Under the pieces are notes generated by a model. It had not been told where the DNA came from. It saw only the letters and a list, made by a program, of their open reading frames with translations, and did no database searches. A stretch of 37,719 nt of DNA from Candidatus Nitrosocosmicus sp. (GTDB lineage: Archaea > Thermoproteota > Nitrososphaeria > Nitrososphaerales > Nitrososphaeraceae): contig JAKDMR010000001.1 of NCBI GenBank assembly GCA_030452275.1, forward strand, positions 1-37,719. Direction: 5' to 3'. Position 1 is the first letter of the stretch. Each line of letters begins with the position of its first letter. Positions 25,955 to 33,813 of the stretch are shown here, one piece after another. Made by a program: the position numbers and the translations under genes.

Positions 25955-25983
25955 CAGGATTAAAGGACTGCTGGAGTAGGTCA
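25948..25983 (+). repeat. 36-nt relic of rps5
   Basis: Matches 27373-27408 inside rps5 at 35 of 36 positions; the one difference (C at 25968) is synonymous. In frame it encodes KLAGLKDCWSRS. Similarity stops abruptly on both sides. Confidence 0.85.
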
Positions 25984-26151
25984 ATGTCAGAAATATTATT
26001 GATTTAACATTTTAATAAAGATTCTTATTTCATATTGTATGTCAGCCTTGAACACATCATTTATCAACAATATTATTTTTGATTTTTTTAAAACGTTTAT
26101 AAGAGATTTAAGAGAGTTTTCTTGATTGTTAGAATAAAGGAGAAGTAATGA

Positions 26152-26724
26152 ATGTCTTACATTAAAACGCTTAAAAGAATAAGAAATAATAAAACAAATT
26201 ATAGAAAAAGGAAGGCTGTGTTAATTAGCAAAAGGAATTTCATAACTGTGAGAATAAGCAATCAAAATATTCACTGTCAACTTATAAAACCAGCGATAAA
26301 AGGTGATCTCGTCCTTTCGTTTTCCAATAGTAGGGAACTAGCTAAATTTGATTGGAAAGGTTCTACCAACAACTTATGTGCTTGCTATCTGGTCGGGTTG
26401 ATGCTTGGAAAAAAAATGCTTGCCAAGAAAATTGATTCTGCAATTTTATATACTGGTCAAACATCTTTCACAAGTAAGGTAGCCGCCTGTCTTAAAGGCA
26501 TTTCTGCTGCTGGAGTCAATATTCCATTATCCGAAGAAACCTTACCCGATGAAAATCGAATAAATGGTTCTCATATCTCTCAATATGCCGCAGTTCTTAA
26601 GGAGGATACAATTAAATATGAGAAACAATTTTCGAAGTTATTTAGTAAAAATATTAACCCCGAAGAATATCCAAAACATTTTGAAGAAGTAAAGACTCAA
26701 ATTTCTACCGGAAATTTCAATTAG
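26152..26724 (+). CDS. rpl18: Ribosomal protein L18 (uL18)
   Basis: Large-subunit protein that binds 5S rRNA. The 190-residue chain has the archaeal features: TNYRKRKAVLISKRNFITVRISNQNI near the N terminus, LCACYLVGLMLGKK, and GVNIPLSEETLPDENRINGSHI. AAGGAG at 26137-26142 is 9 nt before ATG 26152; a nearby out-of-frame ATG at 26148 is ignored. It now starts this operon: the usual upstream genes (L32e, L19e) are absent from the window. Confidence 0.95.
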   Translation: MSYIKTLKRIRNNKTNYRKRKAVLISKRNFITVRISNQNIHCQLIKPAIKGDLVLSFSNSRELAKFDWKGSTNNLCACYLVGLMLGKKMLAKKIDSAILYTGQTSFTSKVAACLKGISAAGVNIPLSEETLPDENRINGSHISQYAAVLKEDTIKYEKQFSKLFSKNINPEEYPKHFEEVKTQISTGNFN

Positions 26725-26865
26725 GGTGAAAACTTGACCACTATAATATTCACCGAAAGAATAATAAACAAAAAAACAACTGACTTTGATAAGGTACTAA
26801 TGTGTTGAGAATGAGAGTTATGATGATTAATGAATTGACAATGCCTTATGGTTCGGGTGTAATTA

Positions 26866-27486
26866 TTGAGTAGAATGTCTAGACCTAGTGAACCTGAAGT
26901 CGAATGGAAACCAAGAACTACACTAGGTATTATGGTAGCCAGTGGTAAAATTAACTCCATGGAGCAAATATTCGAAAATGGAATGAGGATTCAAGAATCT
27001 GAGATCGTGAAGCACCTTTTGCCTGATATCAAAACTCAGGTAGTAAGTGTTGAAATAGTGCAAAAACAAACAGATGCTGGCGAACTCACTAGATTTAATG
27101 CTCTTGTGGCAATCGGCAATGAGTCTGGTTGGTTTGGTATAGGAAAAGGCAAAGCCTCCCAGATGAGGAATGCCATAGACAAGGCCACTAATGCCTCCTA
27201 CTTAAACGTCATCCCGGTAAAATTGGGATGCGGGAGTTGGGAATGTCGATGTCAGCAAGCTCATTCAGTGCCATTTAAAGTACAGGGTAGGGGTGGCAGT
27301 GTAACGATTGAATTGATCCCTGGTCCTCGTGGATTGGGTATAGTAGCTGGTGAGAATATTAGAAACTTGTTGAAATTAGCAGGATTAAAGGATTGCTGGA
27401 GTAGGTCATTTGGATCTACTAATACTATGTCGTCTACTGCAAAAGCAATTTTTAGTGCCTTAAGAAGTACATTTATCACAGGATAG
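26866..27486 (+). CDS. rps5: Ribosomal protein S5 (uS5)
   Basis: Small-subunit protein near the mRNA entry channel. The 206-residue chain carries the double-stranded RNA-binding-like domain with RFNALVAIGNESGWFGIGKGKA, then IPVKLGCGSWECRC (archaeal-type cysteines) and the C-terminal ELIPGPRGLGIVAGENIRNLL. The start may be TTG 26866 (GGTG about 7 nt upstream) or ATG 26875; I keep TTG. A 141-nt gap separates it from rpl18, long for this operon. Bases 27373-27408 recur as a relic at 25948-25983. Confidence 0.96.
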   Translation: MSRMSRPSEPEVEWKPRTTLGIMVASGKINSMEQIFENGMRIQESEIVKHLLPDIKTQVVSVEIVQKQTDAGELTRFNALVAIGNESGWFGIGKGKASQMRNAIDKATNASYLNVIPVKLGCGSWECRCQQAHSVPFKVQGRGGSVTIELIPGPRGLGIVAGENIRNLLKLAGLKDCWSRSFGSTNTMSSTAKAIFSALRSTFITG

Positions 27487-27494
27487 GAATTGAA

Positions 27495-27965
27495 ATGGTG
27501 TATTTAGTAGTTAGAATGAAAGGGACTGTTAACATTCCCAATTGGGCAATTGTAACACTTGAAAATTTGCATCTTAACAAGAAATTTCGAGCAACCCTAA
27601 TTCCAGAAAATGACCAAACATTAGGGATGCTTCGGAAAATTAAAGAAATAGTTGCTTGGACTTCTGTTGAGGAGAACTTTATCAGAGAATTTATCGAACA
27701 AAAAGGCCGTGCGTCTTCATCTAAATTGTTGTCCAACCAAAAACAGACTGAATCTGGAAAAACATCCAATCCTGATATTAACAAGGTTGTTTCTGATGTC
27801 TCCAAAAACGAAACCTATCTATCTAAATTAGTTGGAATAAAACCTTGGTTTGCGTTGAATCCTCCAAAAGGTGGATTTAAGAAAAAATCAAAGCTTTTGC
27901 ACTCTCAGAACGGAATATTGGGAGAAAATAAAGATTTGTTAGATATCGTAAAGAGGATGATGTAG
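27495..27965 (+). CDS. rpl30: Ribosomal protein L30 (uL30)
   Basis: Large-subunit protein of 156 residues. The L30 fold is seen in VVRMKGTVNIPNWAIVTLENLHL and the LGMLRKIKEIVAW segment, with the archaeal/eukaryal C-terminal extension ending KLVGIKPWFALNPPKGGFKKKSK. A Ser/Gln/Lys-rich insertion at about residues 76-105 is unusual and looks flexible. It follows rps5 by 8 nt. Confidence 0.94.
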   Translation: MVYLVVRMKGTVNIPNWAIVTLENLHLNKKFRATLIPENDQTLGMLRKIKEIVAWTSVEENFIREFIEQKGRASSSKLLSNQKQTESGKTSNPDINKVVSDVSKNETYLSKLVGIKPWFALNPPKGGFKKKSKLLHSQNGILGENKDLLDIVKRMM

Positions 27966-28013
27966 TCTATGAACAATAATTGTTTGCCGTTTGGTAAAGC
28001 ATTGCAAACTTTA

Positions 28014-28023
28014 ATATTTATAC
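28014..28023 (+). promoter_or_regulatory. TATA-like box before rpl15
   Basis: ATATTTATAC about 45 nt before the rpl15 start predicts transcription from about 28045, leaving GGTGAT at 28054-28059 as the ribosome site. It suggests an internal promoter for rpl15-secY. Confidence 0.45.
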
Positions 28024-28064
28024 CCAAAGTTGGTTATCCCCTAAGGAAATATTGGTGATAATGG

Positions 28065-28502
28065 ATGGCTACTCGATTAAGAAAAAGTAGAAAACAACGT
28101 GGAAGTCGCTTCTGTGGGTGGGGTCAAATTGGCCAACATAGAGCTTCGGGAAGTAGAGGAGGTGTCGGAAATGCGGGAAAACACAAGCACTTCTTCATCA
28201 GGACCATTAAGGAGGAGCCAAATCATTTTGGGCATGAACAGTTTCATGCATTAAGACCCAGTGACTCTTTAAAATGGATAAATCTTAAAGACTTGAATGA
28301 ATTGGTAAAATATTCAGAAACTAGTGAAGATGGTAAGGTCATACTTGATTTAGAAAAGTTAGGGTATGACAAGGTCTTGGGCAGCGGAGGCATAAACTCT
28401 GCCCTTACAATTCGGGTAAAAAAAATCTCAGACTCTGCCAGGAACAAAATCACAGCAGCTGGAGGAGAGGTGCTAATTTTAGATGAGCTCAGTACAGAAT
28501 GA
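28065..28502 (+). CDS. rpl15: Ribosomal protein L15 (uL15)
   Basis: Large-subunit protein of 145 residues. Its basic, glycine-rich N terminus (MATRLRKSRKQRGSRFCGWGQIGQHRASGSRGG) is the extended arm threading into 23S rRNA; the C-terminal part has VLGSGGIN and AGGEVLILDE. GGTGAT 5 nt upstream supports ATG 28065 over the out-of-frame ATG at 28061. It overlaps secY by 20 bp. Confidence 0.96.
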   Translation: MATRLRKSRKQRGSRFCGWGQIGQHRASGSRGGVGNAGKHKHFFIRTIKEEPNHFGHEQFHALRPSDSLKWINLKDLNELVKYSETSEDGKVILDLEKLGYDKVLGSGGINSALTIRVKKISDSARNKITAAGGEVLILDELSTE

Positions 28503-29934
28503 TGGTTTCTTTAGAACAATAGTAAAGACAATCTCCCCTGTTATCCCACAAGTTGAGAAGCCTAAAAAGAAAATTACTCTAACTAATAAATTGATATGGA
28601 CCGGCATTGCTATGCTTATTTACCTAGTAATGGGGCAGGTTTCATTATTTGGAGTAAATGTTGATCCTGCTACTGATCCATTGGCTTTTGCCAGAGTAAT
28701 CTTTGCTGCTCAACAGAGAACTTTATTGGAGCTTGGAATTGGTCCTATTGTTACTGCTGGATTGTTAATGCAGTTATTGAAAGGTTCGGATATTTTAAAA
28801 CTAAACTTTAAGGATCCTAACGATAGATCCCTCTTTACATCTGCCACAAAAATAGTTACTATAATTGTAATAGTTGCAGAAACACTACTGTATGGTGTAA
28901 GCGTATATGGTGGCCTTACGCCGTCAGGCTATCATTTGACCATTTTAATAGCGCAGTTGACGGCGGCGTGTATAGTGGTCATGTACCTTGATGAATTGGT
29001 TCAGAAGGGATGGGGACTTGGCTCAGGGATCAGTATATTCATTATGGCCGGAGTAGCGCAAGCGATATTGTGGAGTCTCTTTAATCCTATACCGGTACCA
29101 AACGGCACTGAACTTAGTGGCTTGGTACCATTCATGATTACTAGCGGAATGGAGGGTCATATCGGAGATGCGGTATTGCGTTCGGCACCACCTGCTCCTG
29201 TTCCAAATATGCCAAGCCTCTTTGCATTTGGTATTACCGCGGGGATATTGCTGCTACTGGTATACGTGCAGGGTATACACGTGGATATACCCATTGTATC
29301 GACACGGTATCGAGGATTTACTGCGACGTATCCGATCAAACTCCTTTATACGTCCAACATTCCTGTGATATTGGCGTCTGCGCTTATGGCGAATGCGCTT
29401 TTCATAGGGCAAATGCTCTGGGTAAATTATAATCCAAACAACGATAATCCTGGCTTCAACTTAATAGCGCAGTATGATGCGGAATCTCAGAATCCTACCG
29501 GAGGTCTCTTTTATTATATAACAGCGCCTAGATCCTTTGAGGCTACTGTAGCTGATCCTGTGAGAGCGCTTGTATACGTGCTGTTCTTGACGACTATTGT
29601 TACCATCTTTGGCCGGTTGTGGGTCGAGCTGGGTGGACTCTCTGCGAAGGCGGCGGCGAAGAATCTATTGGACGCGGATGTACAAGTACCGGGCTTTAGA
29701 CGGTCGGAAAGTTCGGTGCAATCGCTCCTGAACCGGTACATTCCATCTGTGACTATAATAGGCGGAGTAATAATCGGACTACTGGCGTCTGTTTCGGATT
29801 TGTTTAGTGTTTTCGGAACTGGAATAGGATTGTTACTGATGGTGGATATACTTGTGAACTACTATAACTTGTTGGTTAGAGAACAAGTCGATGTTCATAT
29901 GCCAAAATTGGCATCCTTATTGGGACGAACGTAG
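28483..29934 (+). CDS. secY: Protein translocase subunit SecY
   Basis: Channel-forming subunit of the Sec translocon in the cytoplasmic membrane. The 483 residues contain about ten hydrophobic helices. Landmarks: KLIWTGIAMLIYLVMGQVSLFGV (TM1, plug follows), LGIGPIVTAGLLMQLL (TM2), GWGLGSGISIFIMAGVAQ, and STRYRGFTATYPIKLLYTSNIPVILASAL near the cytosolic loop and TM7. The gene overlaps rpl15 by 20 bp and adkA follows, the conserved archaeal order. Codon choice is odd: from about 28950 to 29800 alanine is almost always GCG, whereas the first 450 bp and the neighbouring genes avoid GCG. A perfect hairpin follows the stop. Confidence 0.97.
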   Translation: MSSVQNDGFFRTIVKTISPVIPQVEKPKKKITLTNKLIWTGIAMLIYLVMGQVSLFGVNVDPATDPLAFARVIFAAQQRTLLELGIGPIVTAGLLMQLLKGSDILKLNFKDPNDRSLFTSATKIVTIIVIVAETLLYGVSVYGGLTPSGYHLTILIAQLTAACIVVMYLDELVQKGWGLGSGISIFIMAGVAQAILWSLFNPIPVPNGTELSGLVPFMITSGMEGHIGDAVLRSAPPAPVPNMPSLFAFGITAGILLLLVYVQGIHVDIPIVSTRYRGFTATYPIKLLYTSNIPVILASALMANALFIGQMLWVNYNPNNDNPGFNLIAQYDAESQNPTGGLFYYITAPRSFEATVADPVRALVYVLFLTTIVTIFGRLWVELGGLSAKAAAKNLLDADVQVPGFRRSESSVQSLLNRYIPSVTIIGGVIIGLLASVSDLFSVFGTGIGLLLMVDILVNYYNLLVREQVDVHMPKLASLLGRT

Positions 29935-29953
29935 AGAATTTGGTCACATGATA

Positions 29954-29981
29954 ATGATAATGATTCCAAAATCATTATCAT
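29954..29981 (+). terminator. Hairpin after secY
   Basis: An 11-bp perfect stem, ATGATAATGAT (29954-29964) with ATCATTATCAT (29971-29981) and loop TCCAAA, starts 20 nt after the secY stop and is followed by a T-rich ATATATTTTT run. It could end transcription or protect the mRNA end. Confidence 0.5.
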
Positions 29982-30034
29982 ACCATATATTTTTAGATTT
30001 AATACCTTGCAAATTATTCATACTAATATTATTA

Positions 30035-30043
30035 ATTATAAAG
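30035..30043 (+). promoter_or_regulatory. TATA-like box for adkA
   Basis: ATTATAAAG about 41 nt before the ATG at 30080 predicts a leader of about 14 nt. With the hairpin after secY, it suggests adkA is also expressed separately. Confidence 0.4.
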
Positions 30044-30079
30044 CTAAAAATAAAGGATTTATTTTCTAAATAGAATTAT

Positions 30080-30655
30080 ATGACAAAGCGCGTTATGATA
30101 GTTGGTATTCCCGGTGTAGGAAAATCTACTGTTATAACAAATGTATTTAATTTACTCTCTCAAGAAGGTATCGATACTAAAATCGCTGAATTTGGTAAGA
30201 TCATGTTCGAACAAGCAAGACTCTTATCAATTAACAATCGCGACCAACTGAGGAAATTATCTATAGAACAGCAGAGGTCTCTGCAAGAAATGACCGCAAA
30301 CTACATCCACTCACTCGGTAATGACGTTGTAATTATCGACACTCACTTATTTATCAGAACCGAGCACGGATATTATCCGGGTATGCCATTAAAATTACTA
30401 AATATAATAAATCCTTCGCACTTGATTCTGATCACCGCCAAATCCGAAGAGATTCATAGAAGAAGAACTGATGACAATAGCAGACAAAGGGATCTGATTT
30501 CTATCGATCGTATTAGCAATGATTTAAGGTTATCTGAAAGTATGATATCTTCAAGCTCGATAATATCAGGTTGCCCTTTTTATATTATACAAAATAATAC
30601 AGATGAGGTTGAAAAGGCTAGCGATGATATTTGTAAGGTCATACTAAGCAAATGA
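30080..30655 (+). CDS. adkA: Adenylate kinase, archaeal type
   Basis: Converts AMP and ATP to two ADP. The 191-residue protein belongs to the archaeal AdkA family, not the bacterial Adk family: P-loop GIPGVGKST at residues 9-17, then EFGKIMFEQA, RDQLRKLSIEQQRSLQ, and VVIIDTHLFIRTEHGYYPGMP, which are AdkA-specific, followed by RRRTDD in the lid. Placement after secY is the common archaeal arrangement. Start ATG 30080. Confidence 0.93.
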   Translation: MTKRVMIVGIPGVGKSTVITNVFNLLSQEGIDTKIAEFGKIMFEQARLLSINNRDQLRKLSIEQQRSLQEMTANYIHSLGNDVVIIDTHLFIRTEHGYYPGMPLKLLNIINPSHLILITAKSEEIHRRRTDDNSRQRDLISIDRISNDLRLSESMISSSSIISGCPFYIIQNNTDEVEKASDDICKVILSK

Positions 30656-30677
30656 TATCAAAAAACTCATTGATAGC

Positions 30678-30690
30678 TTTATATATACAT
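30678..30690 (+). promoter_or_regulatory. TATA box for cmk
   Basis: TTTATATATACAT is centred about 45 nt before ATG 30729, predicting transcription from about 30710. Confidence 0.5.
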
Positions 30691-30691
30691 A

Positions 30692-30705
30692 GGTCACAAT
30701 TGACC
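30692..30705. promoter_or_regulatory. Palindrome between the cmk TATA box and the predicted transcription start
   Basis: GGTCA (30692-30696) and TGACC (30701-30705) flank CAAT. It begins immediately after the TATA box, the classic position for an archaeal repressor that blocks polymerase recruitment. No regulator gene is adjacent. Confidence 0.35.
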
Positions 30706-30728
30706 AAAATCTAGTTTTAGTGTTAAAT

Positions 30729-31352
30729 ATGGGATCGAATCAAATTAAGGATATTAAGAAATATGAAGACCATGCGGATCGCAAGATGAGTATTGTAATA
30801 TCCGGATGGCCTGCTGTAGGAAAGACTACAATTGCTGAAAATCTAGCTAAGGATTTTAATCTAAAACTGTGGAACGGGGGGGATATACTAAAGATGATGG
30901 CGTTTGAACGAGGTTATTCATCGTCACTCAATCATGATTGGTGGGATACAGAAGAGGCAGCTAAATTTATGAGAGAGCGTAACAATAATCCAAACTTTGA
31001 CAGAGAAGTAGATAATCGTTTGATAGAACTTGTCAAAGAAGGAAATGTCGTCATTACTAGTTATACGTTACCATGGATCTCAGACGCAACAATAAATTTC
31101 TGGTTGCAGGGTTCTGTTGATAGTAGATCAAAACGTATGTCGATGAGGGACAAAATAGATATCAATACTGCCAAGAAAATAGTACAACGACGCGATGTTG
31201 AGAATAAATTGATTTATCAAAAACTGTATCAGTTCGAATTTGGAGAAAAGCTTGACGTATTCGACTTCGCCATGAATACCGATATATTGTCATTAGAATC
31301 CTTAATTATTATTTCAAAAAACATAGTAGAGAATGTAATAAGCTCGTCTTGA
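30729..31352 (+). CDS. Cytidylate kinase-like protein
   Basis: The 207-residue protein has a P-loop GWPAVGKTT followed by LKLWNGGDILKMMAFERGY, the layout of archaeal cytidylate kinase (phosphorylates CMP/dCMP), and NPNFDREVDNRLIEL in the monophosphate-binding part. It departs from the usual family: the loop has Trp in place of the usual Pro (GWP), and the region VVITSYTLPWISDATINFWLQGS replaces the normal EGRLAGW motif. ATG 30729 is chosen over GTG 30720. The position between adkA and cbf5 matches archaeal cmk, so I favour that role, but substrate choice is not proven. Confidence 0.75.
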   Translation: MGSNQIKDIKKYEDHADRKMSIVISGWPAVGKTTIAENLAKDFNLKLWNGGDILKMMAFERGYSSSLNHDWWDTEEAAKFMRERNNNPNFDREVDNRLIELVKEGNVVITSYTLPWISDATINFWLQGSVDSRSKRMSMRDKIDINTAKKIVQRRDVENKLIYQKLYQFEFGEKLDVFDFAMNTDILSLESLIIISKNIVENVISSS

Positions 31353-31383
31353 TTATCATGAAATTTAAAGGTAACGAACATTA

Positions 31384-32430
31384 ATGGAATTTAATCTCCC
31401 TCAATTAGACAATTTAGTAAAGATAAATGATGGAACGTCCGATGAGAAATTCGGATACTATCCTAATAACAGACCTATTGCGCAACTATTAAGCTATGGA
31501 CTGATTTTGTTGGATAAACCTCCTGGTACTACAAGTCACGAAATTGTTTCATACGTTAAAAAAATACTTGGTTTGGAAAAAGCTGGGCATAGTGGTACCT
31601 TAGATCCAGGCACAACTGGATTGTTACCCATTGGATTAGATGAAGGTACAAAAATAGTCCCTGTATTACTCCTGGGACCAAAGGAATACGTTGCCCTGGC
31701 TAGACTACATAGTCACGTTTCCAATGAAAAACTCGGTCAAGTATTGAAAGAATTTACCGGTCCGATTTATCAAAAACCGCCCCAAAGATCATCTGTAAAA
31801 CGTCAAACACGTATTAGGACTATTTACGAATTGGAATTGCAAGATCAATTTGATCGATTGTTATTATTGAGAACACTATGTGAGTCTGGAACATATATTC
31901 GTAAACTAATATATGATATAGGGGAAGTGCTTGAAATTGGTGCCTCAATGATAGAGTTACGGAGGACTAAGGTTTGGAATTTTGTAGATGAATCCGACTT
32001 TGTTAGACTACATGATCTGGTAGACGCATTTCAGCTGTATAAAGAATCCGGCAATGAAGAGAAACTTCGAAGATTTATACTTCCAATTGAAATGGCCATG
32101 ACTCATATTCCAGCAATAACTATTAGAGATACTGCGATAGATGCTCTTTGCCACGGCGCACAGTTAGCACTGCCTGGCATAGTATCCATTCCTCAAAACT
32201 TAAAAAAAGGCGATTTAGTAGGAATTTATTCACTAAAAGGAGAAATCGTTGGACTGGGTATATCTGTATTAGAATTTGATGAATTTCTTAGTAAAAAGAA
32301 GGGAATTTGCTTACAAATAAAAAGAATCGTTATGAAACCAAACACATATCCGAAATTTTGGTCCACTTCCGATACTAATCCAAGCCCGGCCAACTCTGAA
32401 ATAAGTGGTGATGAATCGATTTTTAACTAA
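31384..32430 (+). CDS. cbf5: tRNA/rRNA pseudouridine synthase Cbf5
   Basis: Catalytic subunit of H/ACA ribonucleoproteins; it makes pseudouridine in rRNA guided by H/ACA RNAs and can modify tRNA U55. The 348 residues start with LILLDKPPGTTSHEIVSYVKK, carry the catalytic Asp in GHSGTLDPGTTGLLPIGL, then KEYVALARLHS, PQRSSVKRQTRIRTIYELEL, and GTYIRKLIYDIGEVL. A PUA domain follows (HIPAITIRDTAIDALCHGAQLALPGI...). A short polar tail after KPNTYPKFW ends the protein. It is the last gene of this operon. Confidence 0.95.
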   Translation: MEFNLPQLDNLVKINDGTSDEKFGYYPNNRPIAQLLSYGLILLDKPPGTTSHEIVSYVKKILGLEKAGHSGTLDPGTTGLLPIGLDEGTKIVPVLLLGPKEYVALARLHSHVSNEKLGQVLKEFTGPIYQKPPQRSSVKRQTRIRTIYELELQDQFDRLLLLRTLCESGTYIRKLIYDIGEVLEIGASMIELRRTKVWNFVDESDFVRLHDLVDAFQLYKESGNEEKLRRFILPIEMAMTHIPAITIRDTAIDALCHGAQLALPGIVSIPQNLKKGDLVGIYSLKGEIVGLGISVLEFDEFLSKKKGICLQIKRIVMKPNTYPKFWSTSDTNPSPANSEISGDESIFN

Positions 32431-32508
32431 TTTTGAATTTCAGATCCACCCATAACCTGTAATTAACAGGCAATTCGATTCAAGATAGATTGATCAGAAT
32501 CTAAATTA

Positions 32509-32667
32509 TTAAATAGTCTCTCCAATTCCTGGATTTGTTTTATCTAGCATTGATATTTTTCTAGCAAGGTTTTCCATAGTACCAGGCAAATGACAATTAC
32601 ACATGCAGTCATCACATTCTGCGTGTTTTAAATTCTTGCAAGAGTTTGAAAGTTGTAATTTTTCCAT
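32509..32667 (-). CDS. 52-residue cysteine-rich small protein
   Basis: ATG at 32665-32667 opens 52 codons ending in TAA at 32509-32511. Cys10, Cys18, Cys21, Cys23, Cys25 and His26 form a dense cluster (AECDDCMCNCH) that could bind zinc or an Fe-S centre; the rest is short and polar with one helix-like stretch (MENLARKISML). A TATA-like ATTAAATTTA (minus strand, 32693-32702) is centred about 30 nt before the ATG, fitting a near-leaderless transcript. It runs back to back with priL, convergent with cbf5. Family not recognised. The cluster density and the promoter spacing argue that it is real. Confidence 0.6.
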   Translation of the reverse strand: MEKLQLSNSCKNLKHAECDDCMCNCHLPGTMENLARKISMLDKTNPGIGETI

Positions 32668-32692
32668 ATACCTATCTTTCGATAACGTGTTC

Positions 32693-32702
32693 TAAATTTA
32701 AT
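32693..32702. promoter_or_regulatory. Near-palindromic TATA element between the Cys-rich gene and priL
   Basis: TAAATTTAAT reads as ATTAAATTTA on the other strand. It is correctly placed for the minus-strand small gene and, with AT-rich sequence at 32718-32734, for priL. Confidence 0.35.
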
Positions 32703-32735
32703 TGTTTAATCCATAGAAAATCTTATTTAATTTTG

Positions 32736-33812
32736 ATGTGTTATGTCATCAAGTACAATTTGGTGGTGAGATTTGGTAATAAGGATCTGGCTAAATATCC
32801 TTTCTTAAAGGAAGCATTTTCGTATATTGTTAAATATGATTTTAAACTCGAAGATCTTGACAGTAGAGATTATCAGCATCTTATAGACAAGGCTACTAAA
32901 AAAATAGAACAATATCTATTTTTTGGAAAGTGTGAATATCAAATTAATTACAGCAAAACACATGAAACAATAGTCCAAGAAGAGGTTATCATATTCATTA
33001 TCTCTTTGTTATTGATCAAATCTATTTCAATCCAAGCAGTGACCAAAAAATTTGCATTATTGGAATCAATGAGATTTGAAAAATACCTTATTTCTGATTT
33101 GAATACCGCTAACCAAGATGACAAAACTATTAAACTGATACTCTACAAGATTTTTGAGGATTTATTTAGTACTAAAATCTTGTTAGAGGTAGATATTTAT
33201 AACTTCTACAAAATCCGAATCACTGATTATTTGGATCACCCGATTGCATTTCAAGAAAAAGAATGGAATTTAGTTAATAGAACCCTTCACAATGGATTTG
33301 TATATTTGGATGGAACCGAAATAGTAAGGTTATTCAGAAATGAACTTTATTTACTAATAATTGATAGGATCCAGAAAATGAGTATTGACAGAATACCAGA
33401 TACCATAATGGCAATTTCAAAATCTATCAAAAAGCGATGGGAACAAATGCACCCATCTATCAACGAACCTGCTTACAATGTGGTTACACCTCCGTGCATT
33501 CAGCACATTTATGATCAAATTAGTAAAGGCGAGAATTTACCCCATCCTGCAAGGCTACTTTTAGGCACATTTCTAATTTATTCTAATAAGACACTGGAGG
33601 AGATGTTAGATCTCTTCAAACGATTACCCGATTTCGATGAAAAAATTACTAGGTATCAGTTAGAACATCTTGCAGGTAAAAAAGGTAGTTCCAAAAGGTA
33701 CTATGTTCCATCTTGTGAAAAGATCAAACTAGAAAATTTATGCTATGAGACAAGAATATGTCAGGGAATTAGCAATCCTATTCAGCTCGTTAGAAAGAAA
33801 TCGGATATCTAG
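32736..33812 (+). CDS. priL: DNA primase large subunit (Fe-S)
   Basis: Regulatory subunit of the archaeal/eukaryal-type primase; it supports initiation of RNA/DNA primers with PriS. The protein shows DLAKYPFLKEAFSYI at the start, a helical N-terminal domain, and the C-terminal Fe-S domain with four cysteines: PPC (about residue 253), PSC, LC and IC near the end, expected to hold [4Fe-4S]. I use ATG 32736 (358 residues); starts at TTG 32760 or GTG 32763/32766, just before RFGNKDLAKYP, are equally plausible and would remove 8-10 residues. The stop lies 1 nt before the chosen priS start. Confidence 0.9.
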   Translation: MCYVIKYNLVVRFGNKDLAKYPFLKEAFSYIVKYDFKLEDLDSRDYQHLIDKATKKIEQYLFFGKCEYQINYSKTHETIVQEEVIIFIISLLLIKSISIQAVTKKFALLESMRFEKYLISDLNTANQDDKTIKLILYKIFEDLFSTKILLEVDIYNFYKIRITDYLDHPIAFQEKEWNLVNRTLHNGFVYLDGTEIVRLFRNELYLLIIDRIQKMSIDRIPDTIMAISKSIKKRWEQMHPSINEPAYNVVTPPCIQHIYDQISKGENLPHPARLLLGTFLIYSNKTLEEMLDLFKRLPDFDEKITRYQLEHLAGKKGSSKRYYVPSCEKIKLENLCYETRICQGISNPIQLVRKKSDI

Positions 33813-33813
33813 T

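Larger units (their letters stand above)
25553..26151. other. Gene-poor region between the lar cluster and the ribosomal operon
   Basis: No tRNA or conserved gene recognised in these 600 bp. It holds a possible 51-residue membrane peptide (25799-25954), a 36-nt copy of part of rps5 (25948-25983), T-rich tracts near 25600-25630 that could end larB transcription, and AT-rich promoter-like sequence upstream of rpl18. Read in the other frame, the rps5-like piece continues for a few codons to a TAA, so it is a relic and not a gene. Confidence 0.5.

Noticed and set aside
26818..26826. ATGATGA resembling a C box of a C/D box guide RNA between rpl18 and rps5
   Set aside because: No D box (CTGA) at a suitable distance downstream, so a guide RNA cannot be supported.
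26721..26960. 79-codon minus-strand frame over the rpl18-rps5 gap
   Set aside because: Extends into the rps5 coding sequence and has no recognisable motif or promoter. The gap itself has a loose GGTGAA/TTCACC repeat only.
32471..32485. TTCGATTC resembling a tRNA T-loop
   Set aside because: No paired acceptor or anticodon stem around it; no tRNA could be folded here or elsewhere in the window.
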